DNA of 64,000 nt from Neptuniibacter pectenicola. GTDB lineage: Bacteria > Pseudomonadota > Gammaproteobacteria > Pseudomonadales > Balneatricaceae. The position numbers were made by a program, and so were the translations under genes. The stretch covers positions 62,001 to 126,000 of the forward strand of contig NZ_LUTS01000001.1 of NCBI RefSeq assembly GCF_001597735.1. The letters are read 5' to 3'. Below are positions 45,565 to 55,700 of this stretch, piece by piece. Under the pieces are notes generated by a model. It ran no database searches. It saw only the letters and a program-made list of their open reading frames with translations, and was not told the DNA's origin. Position 1 is the first letter of the stretch; each line of letters opens with the position of its first letter.

Positions 45565-46383
45565 TTATTCGATGAAGACTAAAATCTCAGCACTCGACGT
45601 TGCGGCAAAACCACCCAAGGAATATACATTGATACGGTCTGAACTGATGTTTTGTTCGATCAAGCGTAACTGTAAAGCTAACAGTTTCTCTTTCGCCTTA
45701 TCCAATTGCTGCTGCCGTGTTTGGCCTGAAAGGTCATGCCCAACTAACCACACGTTCTGCTCTGGATTGGCGTTCAGATAGGCCACGAGTGCTTGCAGTT
45801 CTGACGCGTTTCCCGTGAATGGTATTCCATCCCCCTCACCGACTTGTCCATCCAGCCCCATAATATTTTCGACTAAAACATCGAGTCGGAGGTAAACACG
45901 TTTATTACCACGCTCAACCGCATACAAGGAGACATATTTATTATTTAAACGAAACGCGGCAAAAGACTGACTCTCCTCGACCCCGTATAAACGTGAATAA
46001 CGAAAAATAGTGTTCGCCCATTGGTTACTACTACCGCAATCCCGTCCACTGCATTTAAAGAGCGTAGTCGCACCACGCTTAGTCAACTGCGCCTCAAACA
46101 TTGAGAACGCTTCATCGGGCGTACTTGGCTCCGGTATACGATAGGTGATCTGTGTTAGCCACCCGGTTAAACGTTGCTCCTTCTCAGGTATAACAACCCC
46201 GTTAACCTTTTGTAGGCTGCCAAGAACAAGTCGATAGTTTTCATCACCCTGATCATATTGAACGATATAGGAACCAGGAAAACGCAAAAGCTGAGGATAA
46301 TCGCTTGAATTAGGAAGATCTGTTTCTGCTGATGCATACACTGAACAAAACAAAATATATAAAAAAACAACCAAGGTTCGCAT
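45565..46383 (-). CDS. DUF4892 domain periplasmic protein
   Basis: A secreted protein of 272 residues. Signal peptide (MRTLVVFLYILFCSVYASAE), then a DUF4892-type domain with two cysteines that could pair (CSGRDCGSS) and YRIPEPSTPDEAFSMFEAQL. The C-terminal 80 residues (VAYLNANPEQNVWLVGHD...LLALQLRLIEQNISSDRINVYSLGG) look like a reduced OmpA peptidoglycan-binding domain: the V-x-GHxD strand and the NxxLSxxRA-like helix survive in altered form. So a periplasmic protein near the cell wall; function unknown. It precedes the patatin gene by 22 bases and may form an operon with it. Confidence 0.8.
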   Translation of the reverse strand: MRTLVVFLYILFCSVYASAETDLPNSSDYPQLLRFPGSYIVQYDQGDENYRLVLGSLQKVNGVVIPEKEQRLTGWLTQITYRIPEPSTPDEAFSMFEAQLTKRGATTLFKCSGRDCGSSNQWANTIFRYSRLYGVEESQSFAAFRLNNKYVSLYAVERGNKRVYLRLDVLVENIMGLDGQVGEGDGIPFTGNASELQALVAYLNANPEQNVWLVGHDLSGQTRQQQLDKAKEKLLALQLRLIEQNISSDRINVYSLGGFAATSSAEILVFIE

Positions 46384-46461
46384 AATATTTATCCCAATTC
46401 GTCTACAAATAATAACGACGCTAACCGACCCGCCGACAATCGCTCACCATCTACCCTTTGT

Positions 46462-47307
46462 TCAACACCAACGATCTACTTTACCCGCTAACAACTGAGC
46501 GATAGGAAGATCCAAGTGAAGATGGTGTCCACCTTCTAATTCAATAACCTCTGCATCGGTCAAATCATCCAGCCAAGGGTCGATGATGCTATCGCGTGCC
46601 CCCGTCTCACCTATTATAACTATAGCGTTAGATTTAACTTTTCGAATAAAAGAGCGTATTTGCTCAGGACTCAAGCGTATTAAAGAGGGTAAGAGTAGCT
46701 TAGGGTCATTATTCCAAATGTAGCCCTTATCCGTATGCGTCAACCCCCGCGCCATTAACTTCTCTGCCGCCGTCTTGGATACCGGCCACCGGCCATTCGC
46801 CCGCGCCTCAACCGCCACGTCAAAGCTCCCATAAGGCTTCAGCACGCGCGAGATCATCCGTTCTCTCTTCGTTATCGCATCAGAAAAATCCATTGGTAGC
46901 GTATCGGCCTCATAAAACAAGGGTCCCAATCCATCAATAAACATTAAATTATCAACCCTTTGCGGGAAGCTTGCAGCAAACATCATCGCGATACTCGCCC
47001 CCATCGAGTGGCCAATTAAATCAACCTGCTCCAGACCAAGTGCGCTAATCAACCGGTAAAGATCCGTCACATTATCCCAGATATAATAAGGCATCTCTGC
47101 GGGACGGTGATCAGAATGGCCATGCCCAACAAGGTCTACCGCAATAAAACGCACTTCAGAGATAAACTCGCCTAAGGCATAAAAACTGGCCGCATTATCC
47201 AACCAGCCGTGCAAGGCTAATACGGGTCGCCCTTTAGGGTTCCCATATTCCGTTATCGCGATGTTATACCCCCCCGCGCTGACTAAATACTCTCGACACT
47301 GTGACAT
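46462..47307 (-). CDS. Alpha/beta hydrolase, serine-hydrolase-like
   Basis: Cytoplasmic alpha/beta-hydrolase of 281 residues. HGWLDNAASF forms the oxyanion region, nucleophile Ser lies in GHSMGASIAMMFAA, and the His in LEGGHHLHLD; the acid is probably the Asp around TGARDSIIDPWL. It resembles SERHL-type hydrolases; substrate unknown. The reading frame opens 10 codons earlier at a TTG (47337) but ATG 47307 gives the better family N-terminus. It lies 78 bases before DUF4892 on the same strand and diverges from the PglL-like gene. Confidence 0.88.
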   Translation of the reverse strand: MSQCREYLVSAGGYNIAITEYGNPKGRPVLALHGWLDNAASFYALGEFISEVRFIAVDLVGHGHSDHRPAEMPYYIWDNVTDLYRLISALGLEQVDLIGHSMGASIAMMFAASFPQRVDNLMFIDGLGPLFYEADTLPMDFSDAITKRERMISRVLKPYGSFDVAVEARANGRWPVSKTAAEKLMARGLTHTDKGYIWNNDPKLLLPSLIRLSPEQIRSFIRKVKSNAIVIIGETGARDSIIDPWLDDLTDAEVIELEGGHHLHLDLPIAQLLAGKVDRWC

Positions 47308-47410
47308 GAACGTTCTCACTAATTGGCTGATTAGCAAAGCTATTTACATACTATAAACAGAAATTCGGGTAAGATCTTCTACAGAAATAAGTATCAAAAA
47401 GGAAAGTGCG

Positions 47411-49219
47411 ATGATCTTAGGACAGCAACTAGAACATGACCCTAGCTTAAAAAAACCACAGCGACTTTTTTTTGTCCTGTTTGGCTGCCTGTTCTTAATT
47501 GCCCCCTTCTACTATCAACCTAATCTCGGTGGAGAAGGGCTCTTTATACCCCACAATAGCGCGCTATGGATTGTTGCCAGCTGGATCATTGCCAGCGCTA
47601 GCTTTCTCATCTATAAAAACCAACAGATTATTTTACCCAAATACTGGTTAGGTTTAGCCCTACTGCCTATAGGCGCCTTAGCAACGGGATTTATTGCTGA
47701 AAACAATAACCCAACCGAGTGGATTGTTAGATTGTCCGTTATCTTAGGTGGTTATCTATTTTTAATCAGTCTCTTCCAATTCCAGCTTACATCTAAACAT
47801 ATCGAACGCAGCCTTTATATTCTCATGGCCATGGGCTTAATCGCGGCCACCTACGGGGTTATTCAAACACAAACAGGCGCTGCCAATTTGGGTAGTTTTA
47901 TGCCTGTCAGCACAAAACATTCACCAATAGGCATATTTCAACAGGTTAATTTACAAGCTTCATTTATGGCTACATTTTTACTGCTTACTTACTATTTAGC
48001 ATCTAGGCCAACGCTTCGTAGCTTTAGTTTTTTAACACAAGCAACCTTAATCATTGCGGCGTTAACCGTAAGTTACAATATTGCTATCAGCGGATCACGC
48101 GTTGGGCTACTCGGTGCAAGCTTAGGTTTAATATGTCTTGTGATCGGTCGTTGGAAACTATTTCGTCAAACAAAAGCTATCTTTTTGGCACTCACGATAG
48201 CAACTATTCTAGGTGGAGTTTTAGGCAAAAGCGGACTCGAGGATACAGTAAATAAGGTAGATAGAGCGATTGGAGGGGTTAGCGCCGATGTTAGATGGCA
48301 TATATATACTCTTTCTTGGGATATTTTCACCCAAGCCCCTCTTATTGGGCACGGCCTAGGCAGTTTTCAAAAAGTATTCCAAGAAGAGCGACGAGAATAC
48401 CAAAAACAGGAAGGCAATAGTCTTAGATCAGCTCCCCGCTTTAGCCACCCCCATAATGAGTTGATCTTTTGGTTAGTTGAAGGGGGCATAGTATCAATCA
48501 TTGGTATACTCGCGGCTGCGGTTTATACCTTTATACAACTCTTTAAAACAGGCTGGCAAAGAGGATGGGGGTATGCTTCGTTATTATTTCCGTTAACACT
48601 TCATACCCAAGTAGAACTCCCTTTTTATATATCCAACACCCCTTGGTTTTTACTCCTTTTCCTTCTATTTCTTACCCATCAACATGGTAAGAAATCAATA
48701 GCAATCAATGGACTATCGACATCAGCCCAACGCACTATACCTATAAGCTTTATGGCGATCTCTATTTTTACTACGACAAGTTTAGTACAAACGCAAATCG
48801 CGAATGCAGGTATCGTCAGTTATTTGAAATACAAACAAAGTCAGCCCCAATACCTACGCTCACCTCTCGAATCAGCGTATTTTAGGGAATATACAACGTA
48901 TCTTATTTTAAGGCGTAATATGCTGATAGGTATATCAGAGAATAATACAAAGCCAGCACAGGATTATATTAACTGGGCTAAAAACTCACTAACAACAACT
49001 CCCGCTATTGTTACTTATCGTGACTTAGCCATTGCTTACGATATTGTAGGAAACACAGAAGAAAGGGATGCCGTTCTCGACCAAGCCTTACGTACATTTC
49101 CTATACACAAAGGGTTGCTAGAGCTGCAAGCCGTGCTACACAAAAAAGATAAGAAAGCCCGCCAAGCTAAAAACGACGCACTAAGCTCCCAAGCCCAGCC
49201 GCAGGCCACTCAACCTTGA
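47411..49219 (+). CDS. PglL/PilO-like O-oligosaccharyltransferase (Wzy_C family)
   Basis: Integral membrane protein of 602 residues with about twelve hydrophobic segments. The PglL_A block SPIGIFQQVNLQASFMAT and the large periplasmic loop ending in HPHNELIFWLVEGGIVS (conserved His-x-His-Asn-Glu) mark the Wzy_C ligase group that moves lipid-linked glycans onto proteins such as pilins. A C-terminal helical part (about 520-575; YRDLAIAYDIVGNTEERDAVL) resembles a TPR-like tail. No pilin or glycan genes are adjacent, so the acceptor could be a pilin elsewhere. The last 53 bases overlap the end of sixA on the other strand; the overlapped tail is Gln-rich. Confidence 0.85.
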   Translation: MILGQQLEHDPSLKKPQRLFFVLFGCLFLIAPFYYQPNLGGEGLFIPHNSALWIVASWIIASASFLIYKNQQIILPKYWLGLALLPIGALATGFIAENNNPTEWIVRLSVILGGYLFLISLFQFQLTSKHIERSLYILMAMGLIAATYGVIQTQTGAANLGSFMPVSTKHSPIGIFQQVNLQASFMATFLLLTYYLASRPTLRSFSFLTQATLIIAALTVSYNIAISGSRVGLLGASLGLICLVIGRWKLFRQTKAIFLALTIATILGGVLGKSGLEDTVNKVDRAIGGVSADVRWHIYTLSWDIFTQAPLIGHGLGSFQKVFQEERREYQKQEGNSLRSAPRFSHPHNELIFWLVEGGIVSIIGILAAAVYTFIQLFKTGWQRGWGYASLLFPLTLHTQVELPFYISNTPWFLLLFLLFLTHQHGKKSIAINGLSTSAQRTIPISFMAISIFTTTSLVQTQIANAGIVSYLKYKQSQPQYLRSPLESAYFREYTTYLILRRNMLIGISENNTKPAQDYINWAKNSLTTTPAIVTYRDLAIAYDIVGNTEERDAVLDQALRTFPIHKGLLELQAVLHKKDKKARQAKNDALSSQAQPQATQP

Positions 49220-49619
49220 TCTCGGCGATCTCAGCACAGGAGAATGAGCGAGGGTAAGCGATTGCACCTTCGCAGCACAACGCTTCTACATACGAGATAA
49301 GAGGCATATGGGTAACAATGAGCGGTGTAGAATCTATATGGTCAGCTAAAGACTCAAGCGCGGTCAAAGGGTCCGCGTCAGGCGTCCAAAGTGAAGAGTC
49401 GACCATCGCCGTTAGATTCAACCCATGAGCGACTGATTCAGCGGTCTGAATCGCTCGAAGGTAAGGGCTGTGGATAACACGGTTTACGCTCGACAGACGT
49501 TCAGCATTGTACTGGATACGTGTAATGACCGATTGAGCCCCTGAAGGCGTTAAACGTCTTGCCGCATCCGATGATGCTGAAGACTCAGCCTCACCGTGGC
49601 GCATCAAAAAAAACCTCAT
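49167..49619 (-). CDS. sixA: Phosphohistidine phosphatase SixA
   Basis: Histidine-phosphatase-superfamily enzyme of 150 residues that removes phosphate from HPt-domain or PTS histidines. The active RHGEA motif is at residues 7-11 ([14 protein letters not shown]), the second Arg in [11 protein letters not shown], and the late His in VTHMPLIS. Its ATG overlaps the gpsA stop by ATGA. Its 3' end is antisense to the last 53 bases of the PglL-like gene, so the two transcripts converge with no terminator visible between them. Specific substrate here is unknown. Confidence 0.9.
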   Translation of the reverse strand: MRFFLMRHGEAESSASSDAARRLTPSGAQSVITRIQYNAERLSSVNRVIHSPYLRAIQTAESVAHGLNLTAMVDSSLWTPDADPLTALESLADHIDSTPLIVTHMPLISYVEALCCEGAIAYPRSFSCAEIAEIKVEWPAAGLGSLVRRF

Positions 49620-50644
49620 AAGCCTTCGCGAGGTAAGACAAACTCTACATCGGTACTCTGTTCACTCATCATCAGCATTTTCACCACTTCAGCTATCGGT
49701 GCTTTATTGAAAACAACTTCATAGAGACCAGAAACAAGCGGCATGTATATCTGCATTTCAGATGCTTTTTCTTTAACCTGCTTTATCGTATTGACACCTT
49801 CAGCTACCTGCCCAAGGGCTTCTACAGCCTCTTCAAGGCTTTTTCCTTCGCCCAAAGCGTAACCGACACGGTAATTACGACTTAGAGGAGACATACAGGT
49901 CACAATAAGATCACCAACGCCTGCCAAACCAATAAACGTCATTGGGTTAGCCCCCATAGAAACGGCAAACCGGCTCATCTCAGCTAAGCTCCGCGTCATC
50001 AGCATACTTTTAGTATTCTCCCCCATTCCAAGGGCAGCACTTAAACCTGCGGCGATCGCATAAATATTTTTCAGCGTGCCCCCCAGCTCAACACCATAAG
50101 TATCAGAACTTGCATAGACACGAAAATAGGATGAATGGAGGCGGGCCTGCACTTCGCTACGAAGCTCTGCACATTCGCTAGCGATAACCGTAGCAGTCAA
50201 CTGCTTCGCAGCCACCTCTTTCGCCAAGTTGGGCCCACTAAGGACACCAATACGCGCAGAAGGCATCTCCTCCCGAAGGATTTCACTCATTAAACGGAAG
50301 GTATGAGCCTCTATCCCTTTTGTAGTAGACACCAGCATCTGATCTACCTTTAAGAAAGGGCGCGCTTGTTGAATAACCTGCCGAAAGGATTGGCTAGGAA
50401 TGGAGATAAAAACCAGATCTACGTCTGACAAAACATCTTTTAACGACGTTGAGGCCAGCAAACTCCGCGAAAGGGAATAACCAGGAAGATAACGGGTGTT
50501 CTCATGCTGCTGATTAATCTCATCCGCGAGCACAGGATCCCTTAACCACAAACGAACATCAGAACCGTTTTCCGCCACCATATTTGCGATAACGGTACCA
50601 AAGCTACCCCCACCAAGAACGGCCACCTTACGTATCTGAGACAT
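49616..50644 (-). CDS. gpsA: Glycerol-3-phosphate dehydrogenase [NAD(P)+]
   Basis: Makes sn-glycerol 3-phosphate from dihydroxyacetone phosphate for phospholipid synthesis. NAD(P) site [21 protein letters not shown] at the N-terminus, [49 protein letters not shown] (catalytic Lys), [12 protein letters not shown] and [11 protein letters not shown]. Length 342. It lies 21 bases after the small membrane protein gene and overlaps sixA by 4 bases. The gpsA-sixA pair is common in gammaproteobacteria. Confidence 0.97.
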   Translation of the reverse strand: MSQIRKVAVLGGGSFGTVIANMVAENGSDVRLWLRDPVLADEINQQHENTRYLPGYSLSRSLLASTSLKDVLSDVDLVFISIPSQSFRQVIQQARPFLKVDQMLVSTTKGIEAHTFRLMSEILREEMPSARIGVLSGPNLAKEVAAKQLTATVIASECAELRSEVQARLHSSYFRVYASSDTYGVELGGTLKNIYAIAAGLSAALGMGENTKSMLMTRSLAEMSRFAVSMGANPMTFIGLAGVGDLIVTCMSPLSRNYRVGYALGEGKSLEEAVEALGQVAEGVNTIKQVKEKASEMQIYMPLVSGLYEVVFNKAPIAEVVKMLMMSEQSTDVEFVLPREGL

Positions 50645-50665
50645 GATTTTTTTCCACTACAGAAC

Positions 50666-50887
50666 TTATTTAACAGAATCGTCCAAGCTATCCAGCATTT
50701 TATTAATGCCTTTAAACAACAACAGGACAATGAAGTACCCTAAACACGCTAAGCCTAAAAAAAGCATCAACTGTAAAGGATCATCTGTACGTTGATAACC
50801 GGCCACACCTAATGCGGCAATCACCGCACTAAATACGACCGCAATAATATTAGCTAGACGCTTTGTCTTGTGTGTGTCCTGCTGCAT
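50666..50887 (-). CDS. Small two-segment membrane protein, unknown
   Basis: Predicted 73-residue protein with two hydrophobic segments ([18 protein letters not shown] and [21 protein letters not shown]) and an acidic C-terminus (LDSLDDSVK). The chosen ATG has GGAAG 5 bases upstream and lies within the end of the rhlB gene, overlapping it by 38 bases, so translation may be coupled. A longer frame reaches 50929. I do not recognise the family. Its place just before gpsA makes a link to envelope or lipid metabolism conceivable, but not shown. Confidence 0.7.
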   Translation of the reverse strand: MQQDTHKTKRLANIIAVVFSAVIAALGVAGYQRTDDPLQLMLFLGLACLGYFIVLLLFKGINKMLDSLDDSVK

Positions 50888-52301
50888 CGTCACTTCCATT
50901 AATTTCACTTTCGCTATCGTCGCTGACAACTTCAGTCTGTAGGTCTACTTCTTGCGGAGCGGGCGGTTCAGCTTTAGGCGTACGAGCGGTGGTATTAGGC
51001 TCTTTCAGCAATTCAGGCTCAGGATGAATACAGTTCAACTTAACCCCTGTTTCTGCCTCAATCTCTGGAATAAGAAAAGAATCATCCTCACACGCAAAAC
51101 AGATAGACGCTCCAGCTGCACCCGCACGGCCTGTACGTCCAATACGATGAACATAATCATCAGGGTCTTCGGGCAATTGATAGTTAAAAACATGAGTCAC
51201 ACCATCAATATGAATCCCACGCCCTGCCACATCCGTCGCAACCAGCACTTGAATCTTCCCGTTACGGAAATCTTCTAACGTGCGTACGCGTTTTTGCTGT
51301 GGAATTTCACCTGACATCAGGGCCGCTTTAATCCCATCTTTAGATAGTTTTTCGGCTAATCGACGCGTTTCATCACGGCGGTTACCAAAAACAATAACCT
51401 TCTCAGCCTGATCCTTATCCATATAATTGCGCAATAAGCGGTATTTCTGGTCCGCGGCCACAAGGTAGACCGTTTGGCTGACATTATCAGTGGTTCTGAT
51501 CTCTGGAGCGATCTCAATCACAACCGGATCAAGTGTCCACTGCTCCGCTAAGCTCAAGATATCATCAGTAAAGGTTGCGCTGTAAAGCAATGTCTGACGA
51601 TCAGTGCCTTTTCGTGGTGTATTACGGACGATAGTACGTACATCAGGGATAAAGCCCATGCTTAACATACGATCGGCTTCATCAAGAACCAGTATCTCTA
51701 CATTCCACAGATCTACATCTTTACGGTTCACAAAATCGATCAAACGCCCTGGCGTCGCCACCAGAATATCAACCGGTTTCTTCTTCAGTTTCTGACGCTG
51801 CTTATCGTAATCCATACCACCGACAAGGCTAACCACATGCAGATCAGTATACTTTGCTAGATTTTCAGCATCATCGGCTATCTGTAACGCTAACTCGCGG
51901 GTCGGCGCAACAATTAAAGCACGCGGTTCACCTAAACGACGTTTTTCCTCAATAGGAAAGTCGAGCAAATCGGTAATGATACCGAGCAGAAAAGCAGCAG
52001 TTTTACCGGTACCGGTCTGCGCTTTACCAATAATATCTTTACCCTCAAGTGCGGCGGGGATTGTTGCAGCTTGAATCCCAGTACAGTACTCAAAATTAAG
52101 ATCAGCTATCGCATGAAGCACGGTATCAGGCAGATTGAAATCACAAAAACGTTGCTTCCCTTCAACCTCCGGAACATTTACTTGATCGGGGCTCCATGCA
52201 GCGCTGTCATTATCCGACCGTGATGTGTGAGAAGGTACAGATTTATCCTTCGCTTCGGTCTCATTTTTTTCGTGCATATCCATTGTATTATCTATAGTCA
52301 A
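50850..52301 (-). CDS. rhlB: DEAD-box ATP-dependent RNA helicase, RhlB-like
   Basis: RNA helicase of 483 residues. In order: a charged N-terminal extension, Q motif [14 protein letters not shown]...[12 protein letters not shown], Walker A AQTGTGKT (94-101), [19 protein letters not shown] in [12 protein letters not shown], then [28 protein letters not shown] and [13 protein letters not shown]. The C-terminal tail is acidic and Pro-rich. RhlB helps the degradosome unwind mRNA; the call here is from likeness to Pseudomonas RhlB. The start is a TTG with AGGA about 9 bases upstream; ATGs at 52283 and 52277 have poorer sites. It is 11 bases after dinG. Confidence 0.88.
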   Translation of the reverse strand: MTIDNTMDMHEKNETEAKDKSVPSHTSRSDNDSAAWSPDQVNVPEVEGKQRFCDFNLPDTVLHAIADLNFEYCTGIQAATIPAALEGKDIIGKAQTGTGKTAAFLLGIITDLLDFPIEEKRRLGEPRALIVAPTRELALQIADDAENLAKYTDLHVVSLVGGMDYDKQRQKLKKKPVDILVATPGRLIDFVNRKDVDLWNVEILVLDEADRMLSMGFIPDVRTIVRNTPRKGTDRQTLLYSATFTDDILSLAEQWTLDPVVIEIAPEIRTTDNVSQTVYLVAADQKYRLLRNYMDKDQAEKVIVFGNRRDETRRLAEKLSKDGIKAALMSGEIPQQKRVRTLEDFRNGKIQVLVATDVAGRGIHIDGVTHVFNYQLPEDPDDYVHRIGRTGRAGAAGASICFACEDDSFLIPEIEAETGVKLNCIHPEPELLKEPNTTARTPKAEPPAPQEVDLQTEVVSDDSESEINGSDDAAGHTQDKASS

Positions 52302-52312
52302 TTCAATATATC

Positions 52313-54469
52313 CTAAGAAAAATTTCGCCTATAAGGCGGTAACGCTGCCAATAGCTGCTTACCATAACGACGCGTAATAAAACGTCGATCAAGCAGTGTA
52401 ATTATACCTTGATCTTTTTCAGTTCTAAGCAATCGCCCTGTCGCCTGAGTTAGACGCATAGAGGCCATAGGTATAACCCACTCAGCAAACGGATTTCCAC
52501 CCTGGGACTCAATCCATTCTGAATAAGTAGCATCCACAGGATCATCCGGCACACCAAACGGTAGTTTAGTGATAACCACGTGTGTTAAATAATCACCTGG
52601 TAGATCGACCCCCTCAGCAAATGAGGCAAGTCCAAAAATAATACTTGGCAGTTCATTATCTATACGTTCACGGTGCTGTCGCAAAATCTCATGCTTTGCA
52701 AGGTCACCTTGAACCAAAATATTGGCAACCATCTTATCAGGCATCTGCTCAAGAACATACCGCATCTGTCGCCAAGAGCTGAATAACACCAAAGTCGATT
52801 TTTCATTAGGCAACGTGGCTAATAAGATTTCAGCCAACTCCCCGCTATGATCGTTAGGGTTACTCGGGTCCGTACGCATAGCCGGAACACGCAATTCAGC
52901 CGCTTCATTAAAGTTAAACGGGCTTTGAAAAATAGCGCACGGGCTATCTGCTGGAATCCCCAAGTCCGTATACAATCGATCAAAACGACCCAGCGCGGTT
53001 AAGGTGGCTGAGGTTACCACTGCACCATAACATTGTGACCACAAGTGCTCTTGTAAGGTTACAGCGGCAGATACGGGACTGCTACAACATTCTAGATCAA
53101 GGCCATCGTTCCCATCAATACGTAATACCCAACGCGCCGTTGGCAGCCCGCCTCTCTCATCCGGCGAAGCATAAGAGCGCGCTAAACCAAACATCCCCTG
53201 CATACGGGAAAGAAAAATACCCATTTGCGGATACCACTTCTCCGCAATCGTTCTATCAATATCCGCTAACTCGCCATCCATCGCCTCTTTTAATAGATCG
53301 ACGATCTGATCGAGTTTCAGTACAACCCGTTCTGCAGCATTCGCAAAATCATGACAGATCAACTGCAAAGGCTCAGGAATAACCCCTTGCGCAAAACGGT
53401 AACGATCACTGTTCCCTTGTAACTTATCTGCCAACAATTGCTGTAACAATAATTGCCACGCATCCAGCGCCCGCTCCATATCAGCAAACGGCGTTGCCAT
53501 CTTTTCAACGTAGCCTCGCAACACCATATGCTCAGACGTATCATTGAGCAGTTTATTTAGAGAACGCGTCGCTTTAGCCAACCAACGTTGACTCGACTTA
53601 ATACGTAACCTATATGAGAAATGGCCCGTGGTTTTACTCCCTAAATGATGCCCTTCATCAAAAACATAGATCGTATCTTCTGGGGCAGAAAGAATCGCGC
53701 CGCCTCCCAACGATAGATCCGCTAACACTAAATCATGATTCGCAACGATAAGATCCCAACGGTCTAACTCTTGTCGCGCTTTAAAGAAAGGGCAAATAGA
53801 GAAATGGCTACAACGCCGATTAGTACACTGCATATGGTCACTGGTCGACAAACGCCAAATAGGCTCATCCACCGTGTTTTTTAATCCGTCACGATCACCA
53901 TCCCATTCACCGGATGCATATAAGTTGAGCAACGATTGGATCTGAGCGATATCCGATGGATCGATTGTTTGTGCCGCCTCATCCTCATAAAGCGCAATCT
54001 GGCCCCGCTCATTTTGCTGCTCTAACGCTTTTTCTGCATTGGAAACACAAAAATATCGACCACGCCCTTTTGCTAAACCATAGGTAAGGCTTACACCCGC
54101 ATCCGTTACCAGCTGCGGTAAGTCCTTCATTATCAGCTGCTCTTGCAAAGCAACTGTCGCAGTAGATACAACCACTTTTTTCTTACGCTGCTGCGCGATA
54201 GGAACCGCCGCCAAAAGATAAGCCAAGGTTTTACCTGTCCCCGTTCCCGCCTCCGTCACACTTATATGAGAACCACCATTACGCTCCCCTTCGCTATTTT
54301 GAGAAATCCCAGCCAACGTCCGCGCGATTTCAGCAATCATCATTTTTTGACCATAACGGGACTGGAGCCCACGATTACTTAAAAAAGTACTGTAGGCCTG
54401 CTGTATTGACTGTTTAAGTTGCTTATCTAACAAAGGAGGTACCGAGCTTACGATTAAATGTCCAAGCAC
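52313..54469 (-). CDS. dinG: ATP-dependent DNA helicase DinG
   Basis: XPD-family 5'-3' helicase with an iron-sulfur cluster, 718 residues (E. coli 716), unwinding R-loops and D-loops. Walker [10 protein letters not shown] (73-81), cluster cysteines 141, 215, 220 and 226, DEGHH box (271-275), and C-terminal [44 protein letters not shown] motifs. It starts with GTG; no clear ribosome site precedes it. It diverges from lexA, and the nearest SOS box lies 38 bases upstream, matching its known LexA regulation in E. coli. rhlB follows by 11 bases. Confidence 0.93.
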   Translation of the reverse strand: MLGHLIVSSVPPLLDKQLKQSIQQAYSTFLSNRGLQSRYGQKMMIAEIARTLAGISQNSEGERNGGSHISVTEAGTGTGKTLAYLLAAVPIAQQRKKKVVVSTATVALQEQLIMKDLPQLVTDAGVSLTYGLAKGRGRYFCVSNAEKALEQQNERGQIALYEDEAAQTIDPSDIAQIQSLLNLYASGEWDGDRDGLKNTVDEPIWRLSTSDHMQCTNRRCSHFSICPFFKARQELDRWDLIVANHDLVLADLSLGGGAILSAPEDTIYVFDEGHHLGSKTTGHFSYRLRIKSSQRWLAKATRSLNKLLNDTSEHMVLRGYVEKMATPFADMERALDAWQLLLQQLLADKLQGNSDRYRFAQGVIPEPLQLICHDFANAAERVVLKLDQIVDLLKEAMDGELADIDRTIAEKWYPQMGIFLSRMQGMFGLARSYASPDERGGLPTARWVLRIDGNDGLDLECCSSPVSAAVTLQEHLWSQCYGAVVTSATLTALGRFDRLYTDLGIPADSPCAIFQSPFNFNEAAELRVPAMRTDPSNPNDHSGELAEILLATLPNEKSTLVLFSSWRQMRYVLEQMPDKMVANILVQGDLAKHEILRQHRERIDNELPSIIFGLASFAEGVDLPGDYLTHVVITKLPFGVPDDPVDATYSEWIESQGGNPFAEWVIPMASMRLTQATGRLLRTEKDQGIITLLDRRFITRRYGKQLLAALPPYRRNFS

Positions 54470-54506
54470 GATTCTAACAGTTCACAGCAGATAAAAACAA
54501 AAAACA

Positions 54507-54522
54507 CTGTATAAAAAAACAT
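54507..54522. promoter_or_regulatory. SOS box 1 (LexA site, dinG-proximal)
   Basis: CTGTATAAAAAAACAT fits CTGT-N8-ACAG except the last base. It is 38 bases upstream of the dinG GTG and the nearest of three such sites, so it probably controls dinG. Confidence 0.7.
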
Positions 54523-54546
54523 AAGTTTCTTTACAAATACAAAATA

Positions 54547-54562
54547 CTGTATAAAAATACAC
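54547..54562. promoter_or_regulatory. SOS box 2 (LexA site)
   Basis: CTGTATAAAAATACAC fits CTGT-N8-ACAG except the last base and is preceded by TA as in the full consensus. It lies 28 bases before the lexA ATG. Confidence 0.75.
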
Positions 54563-54565
54563 GTA

Positions 54566-54581
54566 CTGTATAAACAAACAG
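54566..54581. promoter_or_regulatory. SOS box 3 (LexA site, lexA-proximal)
   Basis: CTGTATAAACAAACAG is a perfect CTGT-N8-ACAG, ending 8 bases before the lexA ATG. Boxes 2 and 3 are 19 bases apart, about two helical turns, favouring side-by-side LexA dimers, as at other lexA promoters. Confidence 0.9.
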
Positions 54582-54589
54582 ACAAAATT

Positions 54590-55192
54590 ATGAAGCTAAC
54601 TAAACGACAAACCGAAGTTCTAGAATGCATTAAGCGACACATCGGCGAAACGGGCTATCCACCCACCCGTGCCGATATCGCCCGAGATTTAGGCTTCCGG
54701 TCAGCGAACGCTGCTGAAGAGCATATGAAAGCACTTGCCCGCAAAGGCGCCATTGAAATTATTCCTGGCACCTCACGAGGTATTAGGCTTCCTGAACTCG
54801 AAGCTGATTTAGGTATTCCTATTATCGGTCAAGTCGCCGCAGGGTCACCCATCTTAGCCGAAGCCCATGTTGAGGATCACTGCACTATATCCTCTGACTT
54901 TTTTCAGCCGAAAGCGGACTATCTGCTTCGTGTAAAAGGTGAAAGCATGAAAAACATTGGCATTATGGACGGTGACCTACTGGCTGTTCACCAATGCAAT
55001 ACGGCAAAAAACGGCGAGATTGTCGTTGCAAGAATTGAAGATGAAGTAACCGTAAAACGCTTTAAGAAAGAGGGAAACATCGTCTATCTTATCGCCGAAA
55101 ATGAAGAATTCGACCCGATTATTGTTGATTTAAAAGAGCAAGATATTGCAATTGAAGGCTTAAGCGTTGGCGTAATTCGCAGAGGTAACTAA
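54590..55192 (+). CDS. lexA: LexA repressor
   Basis: SOS master repressor, 200 residues. N-terminal winged helix-turn-helix [36 protein letters not shown]; cleavage site Ala84-Gly85 (QVAAGSP); peptidase Ser119 (GESMKNIG) and Lys156 (VTVKRF). RecA-stimulated self-cleavage should be normal. It is preceded by three SOS boxes and gives autoregulation. sulA starts two bases after its stop, so DNA damage induces both together. The lexA-sulA pair is the Pseudomonas arrangement. Confidence 0.98.
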   Translation: MKLTKRQTEVLECIKRHIGETGYPPTRADIARDLGFRSANAAEEHMKALARKGAIEIIPGTSRGIRLPELEADLGIPIIGQVAAGSPILAEAHVEDHCTISSDFFQPKADYLLRVKGESMKNIGIMDGDLLAVHQCNTAKNGEIVVARIEDEVTVKRFKKEGNIVYLIAENEEFDPIIVDLKEQDIAIEGLSVGVIRRGN

Positions 55193-55194
55193 AA

Positions 55195-55668
55195 ATGATG
55201 GCACTTCCAGTAAATATCAAGGTTCCACCTGTCCTACTCAAAAGCAAAGTAGCATCTAAGGTTACCTCCCTTCCTGTGAAACCCCACTCATCAAGATCAG
55301 GGTTAGCCGGAAGTGTCACTGAAATTGTAGTACAAAATAATAACTTCTCTAACATCCCAATGTTGATGCCATTACTGGCTCAACTAAGCCAAGATGATCG
55401 ATGGTTTGTCTGGATCGCTCCCCCTGTACTGTTACCTAAACAACTTCTCGCGGATGCCGGCATCGATTTAAATAAAGTTATCTTACTCAACCCAGACAAC
55501 AAACACAGTACGTTTGCGTTAGCAAAACAAGCATTAAGCACAGGAACCAGCCATTCCGTAATCTCGTGGCCTGGTTACCTGTCAGAAGAAGAACTCAATG
55601 AGTTAGAAAGCGCGGCCAAACAAGGCCAAAGCCACGGCATCGTGATTAGACGCAGACAACATAGTTGA
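55195..55668 (+). CDS. sulA: SulA-like SOS cell division inhibitor
   Basis: Protein of 157 residues that by family binds FtsZ and stops septation during DNA damage. It has the SulA core: SVTEIVVQNNN..., LLAQLSQDDRWFVWIAPPVLLPKQLLADAGIDLNKVILLNPDNKHSTFALAKQAL, SHSVISWPGYLS (typical W-P motif). ATGs at 55195 and 55198 both fit; AGAGG is 9 bases before the first. It lies two bases after lexA and has no terminator behind it. The N-terminus is Lys/Val-rich and diverged, as is usual in this family. Confidence 0.9.
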   Translation: MMALPVNIKVPPVLLKSKVASKVTSLPVKPHSSRSGLAGSVTEIVVQNNNFSNIPMLMPLLAQLSQDDRWFVWIAPPVLLPKQLLADAGIDLNKVILLNPDNKHSTFALAKQALSTGTSHSVISWPGYLSEEELNELESAAKQGQSHGIVIRRRQHS

Positions 55669-55700
55669 GAGCCCCATTAACGTAACCAAATAGCGCGCCT

